DNA of 64,000 nt from Cristatella mucedo (Eukaryota > Bryozoa > Phylactolaemata > Cristatellidae): assembly GCA_009760855.2 (NCBI GenBank), contig WPIO01000020.1:5775501-5839500 (forward strand). The letters are read 5' to 3'. This document shows, in pieces, positions 1-11,111 of this stretch. Made by a program: the position numbers and the translations under genes. The notes beneath the pieces are model-generated. The model saw only the letters and a program-made list of their open reading frames with translations, made no database searches and was not told where the DNA came from. Within the stretch, counting starts at the first letter, position 1; the number at the start of each line of letters is the position of its first letter.

Positions 1-423
1 AATCCAAAAGTTTACCAATACCTCTCAAAAACTTCAAATCCTTTGGAGACCGTGCATTTAACTCTTATACTCTCTTCCTAAAGCCTGGAACGCACTCCTG
101 ACTTGCATCAGAACATCCCTTGACTTGACTACATTAAAAAAGCACTTAAAAACACACCTGTTTATGACAGCGTTTAGTAAGTGCCTGTGACTCGTTCTTC
201 ATGTGCTCATGCTTGCTGACACAGTGCATGCTGCTACTAACCACATCTGCATGCTGACCCAGTCCATTTCACCTCTAACTATGTTATTTATGTTGTTTAT
301 CAAGCATGATATTACTTACCATTCAATTGAGTTTCCTTTTGCAGCTTTTTCAAAGCGCCTAAAAGAGGTCGAGTGCTCTGACGTTGCCCATCAAAGGCAT
401 TACTAGTTTTATTATTATTATTT
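1..423 (+). mobile_element. LINE-A 3' end (cut by window start)
   Basis: This is the last part of a LINE-A reverse transcriptase ORF plus its 3' UTR. It aligns with the 3' ends at 2830-3240 and 57660-58075, sharing the segments that encode 'FGDRAF', 'LKTHLF' and the trailing UTR. It ends in an ATT-type repeat at 408-423. The reading frame is broken, and the 3' hairpin arms are eroded compared with the copy at 3171-3210. It is an old copy lying directly against the start of segmental duplication copy 1. Confidence 0.85.
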
Positions 424-1732
424 AGTTGCTACTAGCAGTAACTTTCAAGAATGATCATGGTAACCTGACAATGCAAGCATTTACTGTCAATGTTACCATC
501 AGTTCCCTACATATGGACTTTTAATCTTGTGGAATGCTTACTTACTTAATGCCAGATGTATTTTAAGCCCTATCAGAATCAATTTTTAAATATTAACAGG
601 GGTAGAGAAGACACATGATACTTTTTAAGCAGGCAAGTTCCAGTCACTTGTGGAAAATCTCCTGCTCGCAGATATTAATAGGGCTTTCTATAAGATTGGT
701 ATAATGAAGCAAAGATTGGCATGAAACCTGTGGTAAGACTGCCTGTGATTGGCAGTTGCAGTCGGCAAGAGCAATGATGTTTGGGGATCTCTTTTTGGGC
801 TACTAGGCCAGCTGTTGAAGCATCTAGTAATGTCCAGTAAAGCAAGCTTACACCGTGAGTTTTGCCTGCACCTAGGCGAAAGCAATCTACATTAAGGTGC
901 TTTGCCACTTCCGGCAAAAGACTCAAGTGAGATTCAATTACGAAAACGGGATCAGGCAAAGAAATGCATTCACAACCTATAAGATCGATTCCTCTCTAAG
1001 CACGTGTATTGAACATTCTTGTAAAATAAAGCAAAGATCCGCATGCAAAGTCGCACAACCATTATCGGTAGGATTTGCTGTCTTTTATTTTGCCACAGCA
1101 GTCATGTTAACCTGACGATCAATAGGGGAACCCACAGTTTTCACTGAGACAATTTAGCAACGCCCTATCCTGTGTTATGTTTCTTCTTTTGATAGCGTCT
1201 TAAATAAACTCATTTGACTTTGAATATTGACCAAAACCAGTCGCCTTATGTCAGAACTAAAACCTTGAGGAAGAGATAGGCTATAAGAACGACTCGTACT
1301 GTGACCACTGTACCATGTAAATCTCATTTTTATATCCGGATATGCTTTGCAGCTGTGCATAACGCAAGAAAATATGATTTAGTGCTGTTGCTTTACCTTA
1401 GGAAAATGGTGGCTATCTCGGCTAATTTAATTTGAAATCCAACCTTCAAACGTCATCTACGATGTTTGACGTCGTAACGGAATCTCTCGACCCCCTCCAC
1501 CCCATCAAGGATGGCCGTCACTGTGGGTTCCTCGTTGTGAATTAATTTCTCGCTGCCATATTCAATCTAATTGTAAATTGCTCATGTTTGTAGTGTCAAC
1601 AGGTGGTCCTAGTGAGTGATCAGAGACAAATTAGTATTAGCTCTCCTCTGCCGTTTTTTGCTGCACACCCGTGATTGAGGAATCGCTTAACCTCTGGCTT
1701 ATCCGATGCTGCTTCACATATGAGGTCACTGT

Positions 1733-3005
1733 ATATCGAAACCTCACACCTTGCTAGTAAGTTCCAGTCTGGCTTTAGAGCTAATCACTCCACAGAGTCA
1801 GCATTGCTTCGGGTATACAACGACCTACTTAGGAATGCAGACATGGGTAGAGTGTCTCTTCTTGTTTTGCTCGATCTTTCGGCAGCTTTTGATACCATCG
1901 ATCACAAAGTACTTCTAGAGCGCCTCTCATCTCGCCTGGGCATCACTGGCACTGCTCTGCAGTGGTTCAGGTCCTATCTCAGTGGGAGACTCCAGAGTGT
2001 TGACGTGAATGGACAAAGATCATCTGAAGTACCTCTAAAATATCGAGTACCTCAGGGCTCTGTGCTAGGTCCGGTCCTTTTCACCGTTTATACTCTCCCT
2101 CTGGCTGATGTGATTGCCAAGCACAATCTAGGCTTTAACTTCTATGCGGATGACACTCAGTTGTACCTTTGCTTTGATCCCTCCCAGCCTTCGAGCACCT
2201 CAAATTCTCTCAACTCACTTGCTGCATGCATTGATGACATCCGATCATGGATGGCAGCAAATTTTCTAAAACTAAACGATGATAAAACTAACTTACTAGT
2301 TATGGGCAAACCTAGTGTTATTCAGAAATTGGAAAGGCTGACTTTCAAAATTGGCTCTGCCAGCATATCTCCAGTTGCATCAGCTCGAAATCTAGGTGTC
2401 ATATTCCAAAGCGACCTCTCGTTAGAAGACCACATCAGCTCCACAGTCAAATCAGCCTATTTTCAGCTTCATAACATTGCTAAAATTAGGGCTTGTTTAG
2501 ATAAGGATACCACGTCCAAGTTGGTCCACGCATTCGTGACACTCGTCTCGACTTCTGCAACTCACTGCTTACTGGCCTACCAGCATGTGCGATCAGGCGA
2601 TTGCAGCTGGTGCAAAACTCTGCAGCTAGGCTTGTCTGTCGTGAGCGTCGCAGTTGCCACATTACTCCACTTCTCGCCGACCTGCACTGGTTACCAGTCA
2701 AGCAACGGATTGACTTCAAGGTTTTGTCGCTCACTTTTAGGTCTCTTCATTCTATGGCTCCAGCCTATCTTTCAGATATACTACCCCATCAGGCAAAGCA
2801 TCGTACCACTCGCTTTTCGGAATCCAACAGTCTAGAAATACCTCGTACAAACCTTAAATCCTTTGGAGACCGTGCATTTAGCTCGTATGCTCCCACAGCC
2901 TGGAACTCCCTCCCGACCTGCATCAGAACATCCCCTGACCTGACCACATTTAAAAGAAACTTAAAAACATACCTATTTAGGACAGCATTTATTGGGTCCT
3001 TGTGA
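1733..3005 (+). pseudogene. LINE-A reverse transcriptase fragment, frameshifted
   Basis: This encodes the reverse transcriptase palm and thumb of a CR1/L2-like LINE. Visible motifs in order are SGFRANHSTESAL, LLDLSAAFDTIDH (catalytic Asp), VPQGSVLGPVLF, YADDTQLYL (catalytic Asp pair), LKLNDDKTNLL and ARNLGVIF. One missing T near 2541, compared with the copy at 27019, shifts the frame. The C-terminal part continues in another frame to the stop at 3005. The N-terminal endonuclease and the start of the reverse transcriptase are absent because of 5' truncation. The enzyme would copy LINE RNA at a nicked chromosomal target, but this copy cannot encode it. Confidence 0.93.
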
Positions 3006-3170
3006 TTCGTCCTCGATGTGCTTATGCGTGCTGACACTGTTCATGCTGCCACTAACCACATTTGCATGCTGACCCAGTGCATGTAACCCCTAACCATGTT
3101 ATTCATTTTGTTTGTTTTTCAAGCATGATTTTACTTACTATTCTATTGCGTATCACTTTGCAGCAAATGT

Positions 3171-3210
3171 AAAGCGCCTAGAAAGAGATTAAGTTCTCTG
3201 AGGGCGCTTT
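3171..3210 (+). other. LINE-A 3'-terminal hairpin
   Basis: Arms AAAGCGCC (3171-3178) and GGCGCTTT (3203-3210) are perfect reverse complements. An inner AGAG/CTCT stem (3184-3187 and 3196-3199) encloses a short loop. The hairpin recurs just before the ATT tail in other LINE-A copies (5985-6030, 32655-32710, 42440-42490, 58003-58050). In CR1/L2-type LINEs the reverse transcriptase recognises a 3' RNA structure, so this is the likely recognition element. Confidence 0.7.
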
Positions 3211-3689
3211 ATCAAGTGCAATATTATTATTATTATTATTACTGTGAACTGCGATTTAACCATGGCACAACCAGCACTTTCATTGATGGCACACTTCACT
3301 GACGGCATGTCTAGCTGAAATGATTGGATAAATCTAGCATGATCGCCTTGAGCTAGACCACTCTCCAGGACCCAGGAAAAGTAGTCCCTCTTCAGTTTAG
3401 CCACTTTCGGAACTATTTTGATAAACTCTCAGCTTGCTAAGTGCACATAATTAGCTACTTAAGCTATTTTTATACGGTCGTCCTGCTCTCTATGACACTC
3501 AACCCTCGGACAGCAATTCATCAGGTCGGCCAAAGGAGCAGCTATCAGCACTGCCTTGTTTATAAACGTCACTCACCCTCCTCCTATTGGATAAGAGCCA
3601 TAAACTAGGAACATGCTCCGAACTTGACTAACTTCCTATTGGAACCTATATTAACTTCCTGATTCTGTCCGTTCGTATTAATACCGCCT

Positions 3690-5093
3690 TTGGAATCAGG
3701 TTCATCATTTAGGCCACACAGGCAGTCGCTGCTCTGCACTTCTTGGAACTCTTTCCAAACGGCACTCACCCTACATGTTACCGTAACCACTGGTAAGCTT
3801 ACAGCACATACCTTATATCAGTGGATCGAAATGATCCACTGGCGAGAAGGTGAGCCTGTCGTCGTCCGTTCAAAGTTTCTCACTTTGACAGTCATTTTAT
3901 TGAAGCATTGTTGCTTTTCGGTGGACGGTAGCCCATTAAACTCATTGGATTTGTCCAAGTGCTCGAATAGCATTGTCAGCATTGACCTCGCAGCGAATAT
4001 CTCTTGGCAATTCGTTCGTGCCGTCATACCGACTTCCCTGCCAATGACTCATGCATGTACGATAAACATATCAATCATATCCTCCGACCAAGCTACTACT
4101 CACATTTTGCCGGCGCCACCCAGGATGCTTCTGCTAAAGATTGACCGTGTGAAACTTGAGCAGCCAAAGCAAGCCTGCAATGGATCTGCTTCGTCGCTAG
4201 TTCTCCCCGTGGTGAACACCAGGACAGGCTTCGCAGACAACTTAGCCGATGCCGAGCATGTGTGGGCCAGTGAAACGCTGTCTATCTACTTGTATTTACC
4301 CCACATCCTTGGTGCTCCACGTGGCTCATTAACTTTCGCTTTCGTAGCACCATCTACTACCAACGCGTGTCAACATACTTCTAGCAGCAATGCCATTGTG
4401 GTTAAAGATGTTCATTATGTATTCGCTCCGGACCCGAAGAATGCCATGCTCCTACCGAACAATATGAAGTGCTCAGAAGGAAATAACTACACAATCAGCA
4501 TCGTGGCAGCCTCACCGTACGACCAGCTCTTTCTCACAGTGCTTGCTGCTCCTAGAGCAGAACGTTGTGAACGTCTGTGCTACAAGCATAAATGCTTTAG
4601 AAATAAGGAAACTTACAGTTTTATAAAGAAAGAATCGGTGACTCTTCGATACATTTTCGGAAAATGCAGCCATGTTGATGACATTTCTTCCGGATTTACC
4701 GTGACAATAGAGATTGGAAAGCAGCCCTCGCCCAATGATACTCCGACCGACACTCATTTGATAGCAGGACTATCGGCAGCTGCTGCCGTAGTCTTCGTGT
4801 CTGGCTTAATTGCAGGTATAGTTGTAATTTGTCGGCAACGTGATGCTATGCCGCTCACTCAAGCTCCTGCAGCTTCTCCTTCGGTACCAGATCATCCACT
4901 GCAGATATGGGATTCGTCAAATGTCCTAGTTCGTCATTTTGCTCCCCACGAATATTGCGATATAGGAAGGACTTCAGAAGCATCATATGGAGAGCTGGAT
5001 TCTGGAGCCATCGAGGCTATCAGGAGAGTTGGAGATAACTATTACAATTCGAGTGCAGCCGGAGAGCATGTATACAGCATACTAACATCATAG
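3690..5093 (+). CDS. Single-pass membrane receptor-like protein with ITAM-like tail
   Basis: I do not recognise the family. The 467-codon frame is open up to a TTG at 3690, but the first in-frame ATG is 3831. Possible splice acceptors (AG at 3698-3699, 3711-3712 and 3720-3721) suggest a signal-peptide exon joined from upstream. The extracellular part (about residues 1-355) has about a dozen cysteines, including a CERLCYKHKC cluster (293-302), and N-glycosylation sequons at N103, N126, N164 and N266. A membrane span covers residues 357-381, followed by RQR. The roughly 86-residue tail holds Y422-CDI and Y433-GEL separated by seven residues, which matches the ITAM spacing YxxI-x7-YxxL, plus Y462-SIL near the C-terminus. 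Tyrosine-phosphorylation signalling is inferred. A broken paralogue lies at 51592-53060 and a short relic at 22068-22312. A LINE inserted about 450 bases upstream may affect expression. Confidence 0.6.
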   Translation: MESGSSFRPHRQSLLCTSWNSFQTALTLHVTVTTGKLTAHTLYQWIEMIHWREGEPVVVRSKFLTLTVILLKHCCFSVDGSPLNSLDLSKCSNSIVSIDLAANISWQFVRAVIPTSLPMTHACTINISIISSDQATTHILPAPPRMLLLKIDRVKLEQPKQACNGSASSLVLPVVNTRTGFADNLADAEHVWASETLSIYLYLPHILGAPRGSLTFAFVAPSTTNACQHTSSSNAIVVKDVHYVFAPDPKNAMLLPNNMKCSEGNNYTISIVAASPYDQLFLTVLAAPRAERCERLCYKHKCFRNKETYSFIKKESVTLRYIFGKCSHVDDISSGFTVTIEIGKQPSPNDTPTDTHLIAGLSAAAAVVFVSGLIAGIVVICRQRDAMPLTQAPAASPSVPDHPLQIWDSSNVLVRHFAPHEYCDIGRTSEASYGELDSGAIEAIRRVGDNYYNSSAAGEHVYSILTS

Positions 5094-5462
5094 AGCAGCT
5101 GAGGTAGGAAATTCTAAGAAGGCTGCGTAGTAAAGACTGGACTAAAAGACGTTGTACGTAGGTTTAAAAATCAATCATGAATATTTACTTCAACTGATCG
5201 AAACTGTTTACCTTTCGAAGGTCAATCAACCCAATTATAGTTTACGACTCTGTTCTCTGGCATACTATCACTGCTTGAAGACGTCATCAAGCAATCAAAA
5301 ATGCTCGGACAATCTTAGTTCACGATTGCTAAAACTACATTTATTATTGTATAATGCCGTTCAAAGTCTTTATCTCTGGCAATGGTGCAAGTTCATAAGA
5401 GTTTTTTTATTTTTACTTATCTCATAACTGTCCCAATAGGTAATGTATTTTTATTCTATTTC

Positions 5463-5569
5463 AATAAAAGTACTGCAGTCAAACTAGTTCATGTATCTGT
5501 GAAGTTGAATCCATGTTACTGATATTTCCATTATTTATGAATGTTTTCTTGAATGAAACTAGCAATAAA
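5463..5569 (+). promoter_or_regulatory. Candidate polyadenylation signals
   Basis: AATAAA hexamers lie at 5463-5468 and 5564-5569, about 370 and 470 bases after the receptor-like stop codon and in the same orientation. Both are disrupted in the matching positions of duplication copy 2 (near 53450 and 53555), which fits decay of the copy 2 gene. Their use is inferred from position only. Confidence 0.4.
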
Positions 5570-5949
5570 GTACGTTGAATTTGTAATGCACCGTAAGTGA
5601 GCTTAATGTGTATCCTGTTAATTAACTAATATTGAAGGACACGAGACCTTGACCTCAGTCGTCTACACCTGACTCAAAACTCAGCAGCTTGTCAGATCGA
5701 ACGTTGACCAATAGCTATCGAATCCCCACACCTCTGTCAGAACTTTCCGTCTCTATGTCAATTATTAAATTGACTATCAAGATACTCTATGCAGTCCATA
5801 GGTCTCTTCACAGAGCTACACCAGCCAAACTATTCGACGTCCTTGCTTCACCGAGCTCTTCGATTGCCAGCCGGCTCTCTAGCCTGTCCTGTCAGCTACT
5901 GCATCCTCGTCAGATTACAAATGGATATGGTGCAGCAGCGGAAAAATAG

Positions 5950-6698
5950 ATAATATTATTAATAATAATAATAATAATCGACTTGATAAATCACCCTCTG
6001 AGAACTTAATCTCTTCCTAGGCGCTTTACATTTGCTGCCAATTGAAATGCAGTTGAATGGTAAGTAAAATCGTGCCTGAAAAACAAACTAAATGAATAAT
6101 ATGGTTAGGGGTGACATGCACGGGTCAGCATGCAAATGTGGTTTCTGGTAGCATGCACAGTGTCAGCACGCATAGGCACATCAAGTACGAATAACAGGGA
6201 CCCACTAAATGCTTTACTAAACAGATGTGTTTTTAAGTTACATTTAAATATGGCTAGGTCAGGGGATGTTCTGAAGCAGGTCGGGAGGGATTTCCAACCT
6301 TTGGGAGCATACCAACTAAATGCACGGTCTACAAAGGATTTAAGGTTTTTACGAGGTATTTGTAGGCTGTTAGATTCCGAAAAGTGAGTGGTACGATGCT
6401 CGGCTTGATAGGGGCGTATATCTGAGAGATAGGCTGGAGCGATAGAATCAAAAGACCTAAGAGTGAGCGACAAACCTTGAAGTCAATCCGTTGCTGGACT
6501 GGTAGCCAGAGCAGGTCTTCGAGAAGTGGTGAAATGTGGCAGCTGCTATGCTCACGACAGACAAGCCTAGCTACCGAGTTTTGCACCAGCTGCAATCGCC
6601 TAATCGCACATGCCGGTAGGCCAGTAAGCAGTGAGTTGCAGAAGTCGAGACGCAATGTCACGAATGCATGGACCCACATGGACGCGGTATCTTTATCT
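5950..6698 (-). mobile_element. LINE-A, 5'-truncated, minus strand
   Basis: Reading on the minus strand, this contains the LINE-A C-terminal reverse transcriptase segment (RLQLVQNSVARLVCREHSSCHISPLL), its 3' UTR, the terminal hairpin and an ATT tail (AAT repeats at 5955-5980). The ORF is broken into frames at 6329-6679 and 6105-6473. It is absent from duplication copy 2, where 53938-53945 runs straight through, so it inserted after the duplication. Truncation is at about 6698. I could not identify a clear target-site duplication. Confidence 0.9.
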
Positions 6699-9690
6699 GA
6701 TTATTTTCCCTAGGGAAAACCTAACATCCTCTGAACTTTACCAAAGACACGCCGGGTTTAAGCGTATTTTGCTAAGCATTGATGACGTAGCCTCGGCCCT
6801 CTGTCGAAACAGACAGGCAGCCTACTGAGATGCTCCCGATTGTCGCCATTTGAGGCCTGCTCAGCCGTGACTCTTTTCCACTGTGGCATGACCCGGGCAG
6901 CGAGAAGTTCTGCTGAAATGAGTCATTGGAACAGGAAGTCTTGGTGTCTGGCTTCGGCATGGAGCTAAGATAGAGCTGACAACCTAGAACCCCAAATTTC
7001 GAACAGCTTGGCCAAGGGAGGTGCCCTAACGGCACGGGTGAGATTAAAATTGTGGCTGTCGTGCATTCTGCTTGCCTCACACAACTTACGACTGTCTGCC
7101 TTAAAACTGCACACGCCCGCATGAGACAGCAAAAATAGGCTGCGGAAGAGGCATCATGCCTTACCACTACAGTTAAAGGAATTTCGAAGCAATGATTTCG
7201 TGGAATCGGGTTAAAAAGACAAATGCCAGAGCCGTCTGCATTCGTTAGAGTGGAGGGCATGGTAAGCTTTGGTGTGAAGAGGGGCTACCATCAACGTTTA
7301 GAGGGGCCTACGTGACTGTCTTCCGAGTTGCTCACTAGATTAACAAAAATGTTAATTAATGTCTAGCAACGGTTTCAATCCGGGGCCGTAGCAACCACTT
7401 TCACCATCTTTAAGTATTATTGTACACTTTTTGAGATCCAGAATGCTCGAGCAGGATTCCGGACAGAAGGCGATGAACGAAGTCCTTCTAAAGCACGGTC
7501 TTCTGACATTTGTTTCTGGGCGGGGCAGTTTCAAGCTATTTCTCTATGGGAACACTGATATATTTTCGGAGAATTATGCAAACCTGTGGTAGGTTAGCCT
7601 TTATGTGCATTATTAGGTTCCTCATGCTGGGGTTGAGGTATTTTATGGTTGCATTTAAGAACACTACCAGTCGTGACTATTTTGCTTTATTGCATTTATT
7701 GCCTTATTTATTTTATATATTATAATATTCATAACTTTTTTATTATTCCTAAATGACGGTGTAAGAATTTTTTCAAGGGGCTTAAAAGCTCATCTGATCA
7801 TTAGGTCTTCAGTACTCACATTCGGCGTTTGCTTCCACAAAAGGCCGTGACGTATGGTGTTCCCTCTCCACTGCCGAAGTCCTGGTTTTGAATCCTGCCA
7901 TGAACGACCCTTTTTGTGGCAATTTGGAAATAAGCCACTGGTTTTCCACTCTACAAATTTAAAAGCACACCCAGCTGAACGTGTTTATGGCATTAATTTG
8001 GCTGCTAACGTTGAGCCGGCAACAATTGCAAGAGCTGCCACCTGAGCACATGTTCAGCTCCTTTCCATACTTATCGCGATCCACCATTTCCTAAAGATCC
8101 TGAACGGCCTAAGCGATCAGAAAGTAGTGCAGCTCACAATTGGAGTGCTTCAGCGCCTGATTGAATTGCCTTAACTTCCTCGGAAAAGTCTGACGCTTAC
8201 CTGACGCTTCCCATGCGAAAGCATCGATGAGCACTTAACTTTAATTTAGGCTGCCAGCCTGCTCGGCAGAGCGGTAGCCAGTAGGCTGGCTGCTGGCTGC
8301 TATTAAGCTGAGCTTAATATTCTTCTGCAGTTCCCAAAGATCTTGCAGTGTGCAGCTTTCTCGATTTCATCATCACTGTCCTCAAAAGAGATGGCTTAGC
8401 TTACGATGATCGCCACGATATAGTCGTCCAAAACTACGTAAAGTGATTGGAGGCTTCTCTCGCTTAAGGACACACCTCCTCACAGTGCCCTGGTTTGGCT
8501 AAGGAGTTAAGGTGGTCGCCCATAGCAACTGAATTCAAGGGAACTGCATTAGAGGACTGAGATTATGACCTCATGCTGCATATTTCAAGCTTGCACCTTG
8601 ACTTATATGAAGTTCTCTTGAGGTACTATAAGACAGAGATTGTTTATTTTAAATAATCTCTACTTATGGAACGCGATCCGGCATGGTAGCAAACCTAATG
8701 GTTCCAGGTCAGATCATGCCTGGCCTTGACCATCCTAACTAAGTCGCAGGGGTGCAACAGCAGACAATGTAGAATTTCCTTACCCTATTGACTCTGTCTG
8801 ATCAAAGTGAATGCCCAGTATATGCATGGGCTGCAAGTCGAACACCAAGCAATGGACAAAGCGCCAGGCTTTTCAAACCACGTTTAACCCGGAACAGAAG
8901 AAGCGGCTGTGGGTGCCACAGTGGACGGCTTGACAGTGACTCGATGTTATATCCTGACGACCCTAAGACGCCATGCTTCTGGTAGCAGTCCTCGAAAGGC
9001 GGTGCAGGGGAGTTACCATTTTCCTTGGTACAATCAATCAGCGACCGGCAGAACATAATGGAAGACAGAACTAATGCTGAGATCAGGTAATGGGTTATGC
9101 TAAGGCCTTGTTGTAATTCTTGACATTTCGGTCATGTCGGAATTCTTTCTTCAATAGGGCTACTAAAAGACTTATTGTGCTCTTTATAAGCAAGCTGACT
9201 GAGGTTGTTTTTTAAGCGGCCTCCATTTCAAAGTTAGTCGCCCAGCTCACAGTTGCCCAGCTCACGGGTGGAGCGCTATCACCTGTTCTAAGTATTTCTT
9301 TTATCCTCAGAAACCATGCTGCCCTCCCACTTCCCTAGCCATTCAAGTTTGAGGTTTCATCAAGCCTTTTGGCTTGTTGATGCGAGTCGTGGGTCAGAGT
9401 CCTACTGGAATTAAGCGGGACTTAATCCCGTATCTATTACGTCCTAAAAATATGTCAGACCACTCGATCATTTCTCTGATAACCACCGGTGGCGCCTAGC
9501 AGCAGTAGCGTAAAGATTGTAGTTGACCTCAAGGCAAAAAAAACGTTACGAGTTTTTTTGCGGGGCTTTTATCGAAGCTGAATAACTCAAACCCAGGCAG
9601 AGAAAGAGTCCAAAGTTGGCTATAGCAGACCCGGGTCGGTTAAAGCTTCATCAGATTTACAGACCAGATGTTCGCTAGCTATTCCATTCT
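6699..9690. other. Non-coding part of duplication copy 1
   Basis: This is the remainder of the duplicated unit, matching 53946-56344 and 60946-61966. ORFs here are short and not kept in the same frame in the other copy. A 162-codon minus-strand frame at 6772-7260 partly matches a 116-codon frame at 54127-54477, but neither has recognisable motifs. I see no gene that I can support. Confidence 0.6.
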
Positions 9691-10784
9691 TCCGATTAAA
9701 CACCGTTGGCTATATAATCTTTGCTTAGCTAGCCCCCCCCCCCTGTGGAACTCCTTGCAGCAACTTTTAAACAACCGCATCTACTCTCCTGCTGCACATC
9801 CTACGAGCCGTCATGAGTTGCTACTTCCCAGTAGTTATTTTCACTCTCTCTTTGTTTAGTGAGTATAAGTTGGCAATGGAATGCTACCGAAACCTGCTTA
9901 GGCTTTAAGTGTGCTATAGAAATCTCTCTTTTGCACCCATGTAGTCTCATGGGCTTTGCCGAGTTACGCAAGATCACATTATGTAAAGACCGGCATTTAA
10001 TTGAATAAGTCGAGATGGGATATCAGAAATACGTAGACTGACTTGGATGTGGGCCATTAAGGCCAGGCCATTGGAAACCATTAAATGAAATTGCTTCAAC
10101 ACAATTGGATGACATTTAGTCACTAACCTTGACAGTATTTTTATCCGTAGAAATAAAAAAGACAACTGCTTGAAGGTATTTTCAAAACTAGCAGCTGTAT
10201 AAACTCTTAATTATTTAGGGCTGCAATCTGGATGTGGCCACTGAATGCCATAGGGTTTGAAAGTAAAAGAACAGTTACGTAAAATATGGTTGGCAATTAA
10301 ACAACACTATTGACTATAATTTGAAACACCAATAGCAGTTGCCTCAAGCCGTTTTAAAAACTGTAAGCTTTACTGCTGTTCGAAGGGTTTGGGCTGCCAT
10401 TTGGGCAGACTTATCCGAGGCCATAGCATGAGAATGGGCTGATAAAACCACTTGAAATATGTGAGTACACTTTCCATAATTGTTTCTGTATTTTTTAATT
10501 CAATCCGCAGTTACACAAAACATTCTGTAGAAGTAGCAACTGTATCGTAATTCAAACGTGTACAATGGCTGGCTATCACGAACCATTTCAAGTCATAGCA
10601 TTCGCATTCCCAATCGAATGAAGATCAATTGGCAAAGTAGTAGGATCATTTGGTATATTATTTAGAATCAACACCGCACTTTTAGGACTTGTGTATTGGT
10701 AATTGGAGTTGGAATTCCGTTAAGTCCGTGCAACGTAGAGAGTGAAAAACAATTATTAGGAGGACCGGACAGCGATACCAAACC
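9691..10784. other. No recognisable gene
   Basis: This is AT-rich single-copy sequence after the end of duplication copy 1. It includes a C homopolymer at about 9732-9743. A short plus-strand frame (9740-9859) with an LWNSL start vaguely resembles a LINE C-terminus, but the match is too weak to call. Confidence 0.5.
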
Positions 10785-10910
10785 GTCATAAAAAATAATA
10801 AAGATAATTTTTATAACGCCCTTAGAGAACGTAATTTCATGCATTTTATTTATGCTTCAAAGGAAGCATGATCGAATGGTTAGTGCTAGTATGGTCAATG
10901 ACAACAAGCA

Positions 10911-11054
10911 TGCCGAGCTGGCTTGGTCCAGCAGTTAAGGTGCTCCCCCCCCCGACCAAGGTCTGGCTGAGTTCGTGGGCTCGAGCCCCAGGGCATTAGT
11001 GAAGCGCCTGAATAGTGAATAAGTTCTCTTAGGGCAATGTACAAATAAACTATA
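10911..11054 (+). mobile_element. SINE-2 (tRNA-derived) copy a
   Basis: The tRNA-like head starts TGCCGAGCTGG and has an A-box-like segment (GGTCCAGCAGTTAAGGTGC). The B-box-like palindrome GGGCTCGAGCCCC lies at 10978-10990. The following 3' part (10999-11035) resembles the LINE-A terminal hairpin region (GAAGCGCCTGAA...AAGTTCTCTTAGGGC). The element runs directly into an AC/AT microsatellite. RNA polymerase III transcription is inferred from the boxes. Confidence 0.75.
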
Positions 11055-11055
11055 A

Positions 11056-11110
<55 letters not shown>
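11055..11110. repeat. (AC)n(AT)n microsatellite
   Basis: Pure AC dinucleotides pass into pure AT dinucleotides. The tract sits at the 3' end of SINE-2 copy a, the same arrangement as at 48052-48129 on the other strand. Confidence 0.97.

Positions 11111-11111
<1 letters not shown>

Larger units (their letters stand above)
1731..3240 (+). mobile_element. LINE-A, 5'-truncated, recent insertion
   Basis: This 5'-truncated LINE-A was inserted into segmental duplication copy 1. Copy 2 (51130-51145) has the uninterrupted target. The target-site duplication is ACTGT (1728-1732 and 3241-3245). The 5' junction shares GT with the element, giving the microhomology usual for target-primed reverse transcription. 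The element starts inside the reverse transcriptase domain and ends in an ATT-repeat tail (3222-3240). Its first 1,045 bases differ from 26210-27254 at only about five positions, so it is young. Confidence 0.95.
424..9690 (+). repeat. Segmental duplication, copy 1
   Basis: This stretch is collinear with 49833-61966 in the same orientation. Paired landmarks include 437 and 49846, 1484 and 50895, 3241 and 51134, 3840 and 51780, 6840 and 54085, 7851 and 55535, and 8660 and 60970. Similarity is about 75-80% by eye, with small indels throughout. Copy 1 holds the intact receptor-like gene. It also has two LINE-A insertions (1731-3240 and 5950-6698) that copy 2 lacks. The rest, including 424-1730, 5100-5949 and 6699-9690, has no ORF that I recognise. 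A segment near 5760-5946 resembles the tail of a decayed LINE reverse transcriptase, and 7850-7915 has a weak tRNA B-box-like core. Confidence 0.85.

Noticed and set aside
6772-7260. 162-codon minus-strand frame, partly similar to 54127-54477
   Set aside because: The similarity follows from the segmental duplication. Frame and ends are not conserved, and no motif is seen.
7850-7915. tRNA-derived SINE in the duplicated unit (also 55535-55600)
   Set aside because: There is a weak B-box-like core only. The body does not match SINE-1 or SINE-2.
10970-10995. tRNA genes at the B-box matches near 10978, 31244, 32250 and 48197
   Set aside because: Each belongs to a repeated SINE with a shared non-tRNA body and tail, so they are not functional tRNA genes.
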